Shown: piece after piece, positions 1 to 7,492 of the stretch
Position numbering within the stretch: the first letter of the stretch is position 1
How the letters are laid out: each line of letters begins with the position of its first letter
Virus record (IMG/VR): IMGVR_UViG_3300048835_000834
Span: 1 to 29,663 of that record
Source of the DNA: a virus
Reading direction: 5' to 3' (one strand)
DNA: 29,663 nucleotides
Translations under genes and position numbers: made by a program
The notes under the pieces: model-generated
Seen by the model: only the letters and a program-made list of their open reading frames with translations
Told to the model about the DNA's origin: nothing
Databases searched by the model: none

Positions 1-90
1 GCCACAGATGGATGGATTGCCGTTTTCAGAAAGAGCATTCAAGTTGACTCTGGAGAGTTTCCTTGGGAGATAAAGGAGTCTGAACCCTGA
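1..90 (+). CDS. 3' end of an unidentified gene (partial)
   Basis: The first frame is open from base 1 to a TGA at 88-90 and encodes 29 residues with protein-like composition (for example GWIAVFRKSI and SGEFPWEIKE). The start lies outside the window, so the family cannot be named. It may be a host gene beside the prophage or another prophage gene; nothing here decides which. It runs opposite to the methyltransferase operon, and the two 3' ends converge across about 195 bp of dyad-rich DNA. Confidence 0.35.
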   Translation, partial: ATDGWIAVFRKSIQVDSGEFPWEIKESEP

Positions 91-94
91 GAAA

Positions 95-191
95 AGACTT
101 CGGGACTAGCGCACAAGTCTGGGCGCTACCAACCCGATGCAGCAGAACCGTATAATGGACGCATCCACATACGCGGATGCACGAATCGGGT
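95..191. other. dyad-rich convergent intergenic segment
   Basis: Several inverted repeats overlap here: AGACTT 95-100 with AAGTCT 115-120; TAGCGC 107-112 with GCGCTA 123-128 (interleaved with the first pair, so a pseudoknot is possible); and a nested pair, ACCCGAT 132-138 with ATCGGGT 185-191 enclosing GCATCC 161-166 with GGATGC 175-180. The segment lies between two converging genes, so terminators are the simplest reading. There is no T-run typical of intrinsic terminators. A structured RNA or a recombination site are alternatives. Confidence 0.3.
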
Positions 192-213
192 GGATTGTCT
201 CACTTGGCTTCGC

Positions 214-230
214 GCCATATTTGGTATGGC
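214..230. terminator. possible terminator hairpin after the methyltransferase gene
   Basis: GCCATA 214-219 and TATGGC 225-230 form a 6-bp stem with a 5-nt loop, about 55 bp beyond the methyltransferase stop codon. No clear U-tract follows on either strand, so termination is only suggested by position. Confidence 0.25.
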
Positions 231-284
231 TTATAAGATTGTAATTTCAAGTTCAGTTCAAGGCCTTTCCTTTCATTATTCCAC

Positions 285-1361
285 TTAGGCTGCGATCTCT
301 TTTTGATTGCTTTTCGGATTCGATTTTTGCTTAACCGCGCTTCTGGGCATCTGTGATAGGCATTCGATAAACTGCTTTCCAAAGAGTAGACCTATCAATG
401 GGGGAACCGCATTACCGATTTGCTCATACTTGGACTTAATCGTTCTACCATAAAACACAAAATCATCTGGAAAGCTTTGGAAGCGCGCTATTTCTCGTAC
501 TGTAAAGATCCTGTCTTTCCAGGGATGCCAAACGGCAGCATTCTCAGGCTTAAAAGCTGCAGTAACAGTACTCATTATCGACTGTCTTGAGCATCTTCTA
601 TAAATAACGGGTGATCCATATTCCTTCATGTTAGCGCGTATTTTCTTCAATCTATCTGGTAGGTGCTGAGTAGCAATGTCCTTCCAGCTACCACCCTCTG
701 GTACAAATTTGCCAAGTTTAAGCGCCTGGGGATTTAGACGCATTATTTCAGTTTGATTTGGTGTGTCCTTAGACAAGCCTCTCAGCGTTGCTTTTATTGA
801 TAGATCTACCGGGTCGATCATTTTTGGAAACACATACTCAAGGTGATTCTTGTTTTTCGTTCCAACCAGGATCACCCTCGTCCTTATCTGAGGGACGCCG
901 AAGTGACTAAAATTGAGCAGCTTATACGTAGTGTGATACCCCATATCCCGGAGAGATTCTATTATGACGTCAATTAGCAACCGATCCTCGTATTTTGCGG
1001 AAAGTAGCCCACGAACATTTTCGATCATCACTATCTTTGGCGACAATTCTCTACAAAATTTTAAAGTAGTCAAAAAATGAAGCCCTCGGTAGTCATCTAC
1101 ACCTTTTCGATTTCCCGCACTAGAGAATGGTTGACAGGGAAATCCGGAGACCAAAAGGTCGAGGCCTTTTACTTTTGGGACTTCGATGACAGATATATCA
1201 GCCTGAATAATGTCACCAATGTTTCTTCGATACGTCTCACATGCGTCTGGATTTGAATCACATGCCCATACAGAATTGAATCCTGCCTTTATCAAACCAA
1301 GGTCGAGGCCTCCACATCCGGAGTACATGCTAATAAAGGTAGGGCTTTTTCGGATCGACAT
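285..1361 (-). CDS. DNA (cytosine-5) methyltransferase
   Basis: A 358-residue C5-cytosine DNA methyltransferase that transfers a methyl group from S-adenosylmethionine to cytosine in a specific DNA sequence. The family motifs appear in order: motif I SGCGGLDLGL (about 14-23, cofactor binding), motif IV PCQPFS with catalytic Cys76, motif VI ENV (114-116), motif VIII QIRTR (158-162), a variable target-recognition stretch (about 170-290), motif IX FTVREIARFQ and motif X GNAVPP (316-321). The length is normal for the family and no key residue is missing. The start is supported by AGGAGG a few bases upstream. It is the last gene of the minus-strand cargo cassette and is separated from the nuclease gene by 606 bp, so it may have its own promoter. 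Likely role: protecting self DNA from the neighbouring nuclease/helicase. An orphan phage methylase is the alternative. The target sequence cannot be read. Confidence 0.95.
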   Translation of the reverse strand: MSIRKSPTFISMYSGCGGLDLGLIKAGFNSVWACDSNPDACETYRRNIGDIIQADISVIEVPKVKGLDLLVSGFPCQPFSSAGNRKGVDDYRGLHFLTTLKFCRELSPKIVMIENVRGLLSAKYEDRLLIDVIIESLRDMGYHTTYKLLNFSHFGVPQIRTRVILVGTKNKNHLEYVFPKMIDPVDLSIKATLRGLSKDTPNQTEIMRLNPQALKLGKFVPEGGSWKDIATQHLPDRLKKIRANMKEYGSPVIYRRCSRQSIMSTVTAAFKPENAAVWHPWKDRIFTVREIARFQSFPDDFVFYGRTIKSKYEQIGNAVPPLIGLLFGKQFIECLSQMPRSAVKQKSNPKSNQKEIAA

Positions 1362-1967
1362 TATTAATCCCTCCTGCAGGTGAAGATTCTAAGTTGTCGC
1401 AATATTTCGATAGCCCATTTTCTTTAAAGGGCTGCTATCGTAGCGTCGATGCCGTCTGCCTTCGGTCGTATCTGGATTCTAGGTTCGGTGCTATGAATGT
1501 TTACTTGAGGTAGATATCGGCTCAGGAATACACGTCTTTAGTGGATAAGGTAGGCGAATTACGCCCGAACACGAGGTTTTTGGTTTGTATAAACCTGATT
1601 TCGTTGAATCTTTGGACTCTATTTGTTGCATTCTCATGTTCATTTATATTTTAACAGATCTCTCTATAGCATCGGGGCTTTCAGCCATCTTTTTCCATGG
1701 CAGCGTCTTCATCGCAACGTCATGTTTCTGATTGCCGCAGTCAACAAGCTGACGAAAAATTAGCAGTTTCTTTTGTTCATCCGTTGACTTGCGCTGCCGT
1801 TTCACACCCGTGGAGGACAGTGTTTTACTCATCCCTAGGAAGCCTTCCCCAGGTAAGCTTCGAGGCATAGCTTTAGAAATTGAGGTCAAACCTGAAAGTG
1901 GGATTAGGGAAAGGTTCTTACATTTAGCAGAAAAGTATCAAGTGATGCATGGCCGATCGCTTTGCGT
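1362..1967. other. 606-bp gap between methyltransferase and nuclease genes
   Basis: No convincing gene lies here. A hairpin at 1408-1440 pairs CGATAGCCC with GGG and CTATCG (3-nt bulge, 12-nt loop). It ends about 47 bp before the methyltransferase start codon, where it would sit in that gene's leader RNA. The minus strand carries an 81-codon open frame at 1644-1889 (62 codons if started at 1832) with a lysine-rich N-terminus and only a weak AAGG element. The plus strand carries overlapping short frames. I would not call any of these a gene without homologues. The gap may hold a separate methyltransferase promoter. Confidence 0.4.
1408..1440 (-). promoter_or_regulatory. leader hairpin upstream of the methyltransferase gene
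   Basis: CGATAGCCC (1408-1416) can pair with GGG (1429-1431) and CTATCG (1435-1440) around a 12-nt AT-rich loop. It lies 47-79 bp before the methyltransferase start on the coding side, where an attenuator or operator would fit. No U-tract follows it in the direction of transcription, so a simple terminator is less likely. Confidence 0.3.
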
Positions 1968-3158
1968 TTAAAATAAGCCGAGAACGTTTGTTGGATCTTG
2001 GATTCGATACGGCCACTGTTTACTATTGCGGTAGATTAATAGAGTCACTCCATTCAAAAACAGAAAGTCTCTCATCTCATTTTCCAGACAGGGATTTCCA
2101 CATTCTTCCACTAGAACGCATTTATGCATCACAGTTTTATCTTGTTTTTTTAAAAGAAAATCATAATATGATATCTGTATCATGCCTTTGCAACACTGCT
2201 CAAAAAAATTATCTCGTGTAGTGCTTTTTATTTCCAAGATTGTGTGCCCATTCCCCACTGAAATAGCAAGGTCGATACTCGACGAACGAAGTGGGGTGAT
2301 GCCCTTGCTTCGTAAGAAGTCCACAATCTCTCTGAGTATAGATTGGTGTCTTGCCTCTGCTTGCTCAGTCTTTTGAAGAATTGAGTTCCAATAGCCATTG
2401 TCTTCATTTGTCTTTTTGATGTATCGTCGTGCCGCAATATTATGTTCAGTGACTTCTTTGAAGTGCCCGTCGAATCTCCTATTTGGAGACACTGAGAAGC
2501 CGTTTTGTGGGCTGAAATTTGTCTTTCTTTCTAGCTCAAATATTGTATGTTCCTTATATAATCCATCAAAACAAAAACTGAGCCACCAAAGGTAGGGTTC
2601 ATCACAGTAAGCTCCGGTTGATGGCGTAGTGAGTTGCGATGCTACAAACGTCCTCTTAAACTTTTCAAGCGCAAGAGGGAATGGAGTTGATGGGGTTATT
2701 CCCAAAATATCACAGCGTTGTTTGAGCCTTTTTTTGTCCGGTGGGCCAATAGACTTTTCTTGTGCCTGTTGTGCCCAGTTTTTAAGGTATAAAGACATCT
2801 GTTCAGTAGCAATAGCAAGTGTTTTTCCTGATTGGATCTGGACGCTGGAGGTTAAACGCTGCCAAAGAATGCCTTCTAAACTACCTGGATGAGTGAAATA
2901 GGTTGACCGCAATAAATCAAAACTCAGTAGATACTGACCGGATCCGGGCCCAGAAAGAAGTTCAGAAATTAACTCTGGATAAAATGCTCCAAAGAGCGTT
3001 GAGTAAGTCTTATTTCTGACTATCACCCAAATTCGGGAGTCGTAAAGATCCTCAATCCTGATCGGCATCACCTCAGGCGGGACTAAAAGCTCGAATGTAA
3101 ACGGAGCCCTTAACTCAGGTAAATTCTCCGATGGAATGTGCAAAACAAACTCAGACAT
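1968..3158 (-). CDS. PD-(D/E)XK nuclease-domain protein, probable restriction component
   Basis: A 396-residue protein whose C-terminal third carries a PD-(D/E)XK endonuclease signature: Asp296 in SIDLAIS and, 13 residues on, LEIKS with Glu309 and Lys311. These are the acidic-acidic-lysine metal-binding residues of this fold. The helix before Asp296 (RHQSILREIVDFLRSKG) also fits the fold. The first 270 residues resemble no family I can name and may recognise DNA or a partner. Its ATG overlaps the end of the SNF2 helicase gene by 8 bp (ATGTCTGA), so the two are probably translationally coupled and act together. Expected role: DNA cleavage in a multi-subunit restriction-like system, with the downstream methyltransferase giving self-protection. 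The fold call is motif-based and the function is inferred from context. Confidence 0.8.
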   Translation of the reverse strand: MSEFVLHIPSENLPELRAPFTFELLVPPEVMPIRIEDLYDSRIWVIVRNKTYSTLFGAFYPELISELLSGPGSGQYLLSFDLLRSTYFTHPGSLEGILWQRLTSSVQIQSGKTLAIATEQMSLYLKNWAQQAQEKSIGPPDKKRLKQRCDILGITPSTPFPLALEKFKRTFVASQLTTPSTGAYCDEPYLWWLSFCFDGLYKEHTIFELERKTNFSPQNGFSVSPNRRFDGHFKEVTEHNIAARRYIKKTNEDNGYWNSILQKTEQAEARHQSILREIVDFLRSKGITPLRSSSIDLAISVGNGHTILEIKSTTRDNFFEQCCKGMIQISYYDFLLKKQDKTVMHKCVLVEECGNPCLENEMRDFLFLNGVTLLIYRNSKQWPYRIQDPTNVLGLF

Positions 3159-4848
3159 TTTCGAGCTCTGAGATAGCTTCGTCTAGGCTTGAAGGGAAAT
3201 TGACTTTATCGTTGAGCAACTCATGCTGGTTCGTTACTTTGTGGCCTAATCGTGCAACTTCACTTTCCTCAATCGTTCCTTCTGCCACAAGGAGCGTAAC
3301 TTCAACTTTGTCTGCATTCTGCCCAATTCGGTGAATGCGGTCGATGGACTGTAAGAAGTGAGCTGCTTGGTTTGAATATGAAAGATAAATAGAATGCGCC
3401 GCAGCATGAAGTGTTATTCCTGCCCCTGCCGCTGCGGGATTGCCGACAAAAATTTTGATATTAGGATTGGATTGGAACTCTTTGACTGCACTTTTTCTGA
3501 CACTTGTGGAGACGCCCCCATCGATTCGGACAATCCCAAGGTGTTCGTATCTAGTGCATATATCATTGATGCTTTCGGTGTAGAATGACCATATCACAAC
3601 TTTTTCATTATTCTTCTCTACAATCTTATGGATAAGCGAATCAAGGGCTAAATACTTGGCGGGTTCATCGGTAAAAAGAGGGTCGATCAGTGTTGGTCTT
3701 AAGCAGATTTGGAGTAACGCGGCCCGTTTTTGGAAGTATGACGAAAGTATTCTCTTAAATGAGCGGTTGTCCATTTGCTTTAATTCTAAAACTAGGGACC
3801 TTCTAACATTCTCATAAAGTTCCCGTTGCTTCCTGCCTAATTTCACTTTATGAATAGTAAACAATTTAGGTGGTAGTTCTGGCAATACTTCCGACTTTAG
3901 GCGTCTGATTAAAACTCCACGGGATTCAATGCGATTGGTTATTGCCTCTTTAATTTTTTCATCATGTTGTGGAACGCTGAAACCAGCAAAAGTATAGCCA
4001 TCATCCGCAATATCAAACTGACTAATGATATCTAGCGGTGAGTTTGGTGCAGGTGTGCCGCAGAGTACCAATCCAAATTTGCAATATCTTCTTATCTCGC
4101 GAATGGCAACAGAGCGTATAGCGCGGTGATTTTTGACGTAGAATGACTCATCGACTACGAGAATAGTATGCTTTCCTCGGAGAGTTCCTTTGATAGTTGC
4201 GAGATGAGACTGAACAGATTCAAAATTCAAACAATATATCTGGCTAGCAGAATTCAAAAGTTTATGTCGTTCTTGAAATGATCCCTCAACTGTTGTGACA
4301 GAATACTTTTTCGGAAGAAAGCGATCTATTTCCTTTGGCCATTCGTGGAGCATACTTTTAGGAGACAAAATTATCGCTAGGTCAACGCTCCCTTGAGCAA
4401 ACATTTGATCCAACAAAGAAATCGCAGTGATGGTCTTTCCAGCCCCTTGCTCATCGAAAAGACATGCACCTAAAAGTCCATTTGTTAGCAACGCCTTGAC
4501 AGCTTTTGCTTGGTAAGGCTTAAGTAGTGAGCCCCAGTAGGTATCAGTTGCCTCATAATTGTCGTCTGACAGGGCGGTTTCTGCGGCGAGTTTGCCATTA
4601 AGATGAGCTTTTTCCTTGTGAAGACGTTCTTTAAATATCTCGTCTAAATTCTCGCTCTGAAAGTGTCCACTCTTCTGTAGATGCTCTATTACTAATGTCG
4701 CACAATCTAGCGGGACAGAGAAGCCGGACGATGATTCATGACTTATGTTGGCTTCAGTCAATTCCTTGATAATATCAGCTTTAAGGCGAAGCAATGCAAC
4801 CCCATGGCCTTCAATACAAATGCGATTGTTTGCAATTTTAACTCGCAT
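3151..4848 (-). CDS. SNF2-family DNA helicase/translocase
   Basis: A 565-residue superfamily 2 ATPase of the SNF2 type. Visible motifs: KPYQAKAV before motif I; Walker A DEQGAGKT (132-139); motif II DESF (233-236) followed by YVKN; motif III GTPAPN (264-269); motif IV region VVIWSFY; motif V GNPAAAGAGITLHAA; motif VI QSIDRIHRIGQ (500-510), diagnostic of SNF2 proteins. The first 105 residues are outside the helicase core and unassigned. SNF2 enzymes track along double-stranded DNA using ATP rather than separating strands; in defence systems they commonly scan or drive DNA for a nuclease. AGGA lies 5-6 nt before the ATG. It is 20 bp after the ParB-like gene and overlaps the nuclease gene, so it is in the middle of an operon. 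Confidence 0.92.
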   Translation of the reverse strand: MRVKIANNRICIEGHGVALLRLKADIIKELTEANISHESSSGFSVPLDCATLVIEHLQKSGHFQSENLDEIFKERLHKEKAHLNGKLAAETALSDDNYEATDTYWGSLLKPYQAKAVKALLTNGLLGACLFDEQGAGKTITAISLLDQMFAQGSVDLAIILSPKSMLHEWPKEIDRFLPKKYSVTTVEGSFQERHKLLNSASQIYCLNFESVQSHLATIKGTLRGKHTILVVDESFYVKNHRAIRSVAIREIRRYCKFGLVLCGTPAPNSPLDIISQFDIADDGYTFAGFSVPQHDEKIKEAITNRIESRGVLIRRLKSEVLPELPPKLFTIHKVKLGRKQRELYENVRRSLVLELKQMDNRSFKRILSSYFQKRAALLQICLRPTLIDPLFTDEPAKYLALDSLIHKIVEKNNEKVVIWSFYTESINDICTRYEHLGIVRIDGGVSTSVRKSAVKEFQSNPNIKIFVGNPAAAGAGITLHAAAHSIYLSYSNQAAHFLQSIDRIHRIGQNADKVEVTLLVAEGTIEESEVARLGHKVTNQHELLNDKVNFPSSLDEAISELENV

Positions 4849-4868
4849 ATTTCCTGCTTATAGCATAA

Positions 4869-5990
4869 TCATGGCTGAATGGTGGATTTCCACATATCTG
4901 TGATCAATTTTATCGCGCCTTGTAGTTTGTTAATGTCTTCCTGGGAGAGGCTCTTTATGTCTATGGCTTGAATTGACTGTAGATACTCAATGAATTGATT
5001 TATTGTTTCGCGGGCTTCAGATTCGCCTTTGAGAATTCGCTTATGATAATCGAGAGAGGCCTTGGCGTCTTTAGCAGCTGTAGATTCTTTGCTAGTAATA
5101 ATTGATCGTATTTTTGGGTGTTTCCACGCCTCGTATGCGATACGGACCTCTGGAAAGCTTGCAAATTTATCTTCGTGAATCCACCTGAAAAACTGAAATT
5201 TGAATTCAGCATCGCTCAAGAGACTTTCATAGAACGACTTTTGAGCTTCGTTAAAGAACTGATAATTTCGAGAAGCAATAGACTCTGCTTGGTGCTCAGC
5301 TAAGCCAAGCCCTCCGCCATATTCGTCCTCATTGTCTACTGGGTCAGTCGCAAACGTGATGAAATCATCAATAATTTTTATGATTTTAAACGTTTCCTTA
5401 ACTTTGCTTCTAGTCCATCCATACTTATCTGCTATCTCCTTTTCAGTTAGACCTTTTTCTTTGTCCAACCTAATGTATGTCGCTTTAACGAAGTCTGGCC
5501 ATTCGATCTTCAGAGATGGTTGGAAGTTTTCTTCAACCAAAACGAGCTCTTCGTCTACTGAAGTAGAGTCTGTGGTCAAGACGTATGCAGGGAGTACCTC
5601 GAATTCACGCCTTTTTGGATCGTTGAGCGGGATGGTTTCAAGGAGTAGTTTCAGCGCGAAGAATCGCCTATTCCCATCGAGAAGTTGGCCCGCACTCGAT
5701 ATGATTATCGGTTCACGAAGGCCTCTTTTTAAAATGTCATCTCTAAGAGCTGCGAGGTGAATAGAAGGCTCGCTTTTCATTATTTCGAATACTTCTTCTT
5801 GTGTAAGATCCCGGTCACCTACGTTCAACTTGCGTTCTTGAGCTGCCAATTGAATGCGTGGATTTTGCACCCAGCCACATACGTTTTCAATATGTACTTT
5901 GCCCATCCAAAGCATAAGTTGGCGACCCCCGAAAGAACGCTGCTGAATGGAAGGGTCTGGCTTGCTTTCCAAAATTTCGGGGCGTTGCAT
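4869..5990 (-). CDS. ParB/sulfiredoxin-fold DNA-binding protein
   Basis: A 373-residue protein with a ParB-like N-terminal domain: HLAALRDDILKRGLREPIII followed by the phosphate/nucleotide-binding GNRR motif (106-109) and FFALKLL. A helix-turn-helix follows at about 180-202 (LTEKEIADKYGWTRSKVKET), the usual ParB order. The remaining 170 residues are mainly helical and unassigned. In this cassette a plasmid-segregation role is unlikely because no ParA-type ATPase accompanies it. ParB-fold proteins also occur as nuclease, CTP-binding or targeting components in defence loci such as Dnd and Dpd, which is the likelier setting. A GAGAGA element precedes the ATG. Spacing is 47 bp after the upstream gene and 20 bp before the helicase gene. 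The domain call is good; the biochemical activity is unknown. Confidence 0.85.
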   Translation of the reverse strand: MQRPEILESKPDPSIQQRSFGGRQLMLWMGKVHIENVCGWVQNPRIQLAAQERKLNVGDRDLTQEEVFEIMKSEPSIHLAALRDDILKRGLREPIIISSAGQLLDGNRRFFALKLLLETIPLNDPKRREFEVLPAYVLTTDSTSVDEELVLVEENFQPSLKIEWPDFVKATYIRLDKEKGLTEKEIADKYGWTRSKVKETFKIIKIIDDFITFATDPVDNEDEYGGGLGLAEHQAESIASRNYQFFNEAQKSFYESLLSDAEFKFQFFRWIHEDKFASFPEVRIAYEAWKHPKIRSIITSKESTAAKDAKASLDYHKRILKGESEARETINQFIEYLQSIQAIDIKSLSQEDINKLQGAIKLITDMWKSTIQP

Positions 5991-6037
5991 GGTTTTTCTC
6001 TCGGTTTAAGTAGGAAACGAAATAGTGTGCCACTTTC

Positions 6038-6910
6038 TCACGATGTCTTTGGTATTTTTTCTTCGGCTATTAATTCCAACTCACTTAGTCGAGACCGAAG
6101 TCGATCAATTTCTAGTCTCAGATTCGCGTTTTCAGTTCGCAAGTTCTTCAATTCTTCATTAGATTCAATTGAATGGTTGTCGAAATCAGGGTCTATTTCG
6201 CTTACTCGTGCAAATGAATGTCCGAATATTTCGATGTTTCCTTTAAAAAAACGCTTTTCTACGTCTAGCCGCTGATGGACAAAATCACGAATGTCATTTG
6301 AAAAGCAACTTGATGCAATAGTTTTTAGTGTGTTGGAAATATTGGGGTCAGGGCATGCTATTGGTATTGCACGAAAGAGGAATAGCATAAGGTCTGTCCA
6401 CGGAGTGTTTGACCTGCGGTCGTCAAGATATCTTAAAATATTGCTTTTCCAGTCGGGATGAATACTTAGTCCCCATCGATGTCCGTAAATCTCAACACCC
6501 ACAAGTAATAAAGGAGCTGGTCGACGAGGATAGCTCTGGGGATTTGCTCCCCGGCTAGATGTAGTTAGAATAGTTGTTAGAAAATTTGCCTTAATTTTTT
6601 CATCTGGACTTCGTTCTGAAGATATTACTGATCCGAGATTGGCAACCATTGTGTTTGGTGAATCGAGATCAGATACAAAGCCGCTATAAATACTTTCGAA
6701 ATTTCTGCGATTTTCTCTACTGAATTGAACGTTGGGATTAAGACAGACGCTGTCGCAACTTAGAGTTTTAAGGAGCCTAGCTAACGTGAAAAAGTACATC
6801 AAAGCAGAAGTACGTTCTTGACCACGCTTAGTACCTGGATCAGTCTCCTTAAGAGCCAAAAATGCTTTCTTTACTAGTGCTGCATTCAGGTATATTGCGT
6901 CTTTGGACAT
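6038..6910 (-). CDS. unrecognised protein with C-terminal coiled coil, first gene of the cargo cassette
   Basis: I do not recognise this 290-residue protein. The frame can extend to an ATG at 6991 (317 residues), but that ATG has no ribosome-binding site. The ATG at 6910 has AGAGGA about 10 nt upstream and begins MSKDAIYLNAALVKKAF, so I prefer it. The last 45 residues (EELKNLRTENANLRLEIDRL onward) form heptads of Leu/Ile typical of a coiled coil, suggesting oligomerisation or binding to a partner. No catalytic motif, membrane segment or signal peptide is visible. It heads the minus-strand cassette, 47 bp before the ParB-like gene, so it probably belongs to the same system as a structural or sensing subunit. 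It is strongly AT-rich compared with the virion genes. Confidence 0.7.
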   Translation of the reverse strand: MSKDAIYLNAALVKKAFLALKETDPGTKRGQERTSALMYFFTLARLLKTLSCDSVCLNPNVQFSRENRRNFESIYSGFVSDLDSPNTMVANLGSVISSERSPDEKIKANFLTTILTTSSRGANPQSYPRRPAPLLLVGVEIYGHRWGLSIHPDWKSNILRYLDDRRSNTPWTDLMLFLFRAIPIACPDPNISNTLKTIASSCFSNDIRDFVHQRLDVEKRFFKGNIEIFGHSFARVSEIDPDFDNHSIESNEELKNLRTENANLRLEIDRLRSRLSELELIAEEKIPKTS

Positions 6911-7175
6911 GCTATTCCAATCCTCTTTGAACCATAACTTTCGGCTGTATTCAGAGGAATTTGAGGAAATAATGTTAACGCTTAAATACATAAATAAAAT
7001 TAATTAGTTATGTTTTGGTGGGTGCTTCGAACATTGGCAAATTTTTCACTGTCTAGAGTGATCGGCTTTTGATTCGTACATACTATAAGAACAGAGGATG
7101 CCTATTCGAAGAATTTGTTGAAATCCCTAAATAGACATGACTTGCTCGCGGGTCCTTTGTGCAATTAAATCAAGT

Positions 7176-7190
7176 GGTTGACGATCAACC
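7176..7190. promoter_or_regulatory. palindrome, possible operator
   Basis: GGTTGA (7176-7181) and TCAACC (7185-7190) are perfect inverted repeats around CGA. It lies in the divergent intergenic region about 265 bp from the cassette's first start codon. An operator is plausible but nothing identifies the protein that would bind it. Confidence 0.25.
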
Positions 7191-7375
7191 TCCCCCTGTT
7201 TCACTTTTCAAAAAAATTTTTGCGTCACCGTCACCAGCGTGCCTGCAAGACCAAAGACCCTGACCCCCCGGTAACAATGGCTTTGCCACGTAAAATGCGC
7301 TGCTGTTGTATTTGGTGATTATAAGATGCGGAAGCCGCTGATCAGGTGCAGCGCTTAGTTCTCGCTGGAGATTTG

Positions 7376-7403
7376 TTGATGAAGTCAAGCTCCAGACTGT
7401 AAT
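7376..7403 (+). promoter_or_regulatory. candidate promoter for the terminase operon
   Basis: TTGATG (7376-7381) and TGTAAT (7398-7403) are separated by 16 bp and match the sigma-70 elements at 4 of 6 and 5 of 6 positions. The 20-bp palindrome begins 5 bp after the -10-like element, overlapping the expected transcription start, where an operator would act. Consensus matching alone is weak evidence. Confidence 0.35.
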
Positions 7404-7407
7404 GCAG

Positions 7408-7427
7408 TGTCCGCTTTTGCGCGGACA
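7408..7427. promoter_or_regulatory. palindrome copy 1 (TGTCCGC-N6-GCGGACA), candidate late operator
   Basis: A perfect 7-bp inverted repeat with a 6-bp spacer, ending 79 bp before the small terminase start. An identical pair of arms with the same spacing occurs at 13050-13069, 65 bp before the capsid protease start. The shared arms, shared spacing and similar distance to the first gene of two late-gene blocks suggest a common regulator binding site. A shared mRNA leader hairpin is the alternative. Confidence 0.55.
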
Positions 7428-7476
7428 GTCCCATGCTTTCCATTATTCCCTGACATCGGTAACACTCCTATGAAAG

Positions 7477-7492
7477 GCCGCGCCAGCGCGGC
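7477..7492 (+). promoter_or_regulatory. GC hairpin next to the terS ribosome-binding site
   Basis: GCCGCG (7477-7482) and CGCGGC (7487-7492) pair around a CCAG loop, ending 3-4 nt before the GGAGG at 7496-7500. Such a stable stem beside the Shine-Dalgarno sequence could set translation rate or mRNA stability. It leaves GGAGG unpaired. Confidence 0.35.

Noticed and set aside
205-225. possible att repeat: TGGCTTCG and ATTTGGT occur both near the left edge and after int
   Set aside because: The two short matches are in opposite order on the two sides (205-225 versus 29636-29656), so they do not form one shared core; likely chance.
200-382. 60-codon minus-strand frame at the methyltransferase 3' end
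   Set aside because: Overlaps the methyltransferase C-terminus in another frame and has no start context.
1789-2221. two overlapping plus-strand frames near the nuclease 3' end
   Set aside because: The second is antisense to the nuclease C-terminus, the first starts at TTG without a ribosome-binding site, and neither shows family features.
4869-5990. ParB-like gene as part of a plasmid or phage partition system
   Set aside because: No ParA-type ATPase or iteron centromere lies nearby, and the gene is embedded between an unknown protein and an SNF2 helicase.
7185-7388. 67-codon minus-strand frame before the terminase operon
   Set aside because: No ribosome-binding site, no recognisable family, glycine-rich tail from non-coding sequence; more likely part of the promoter region.
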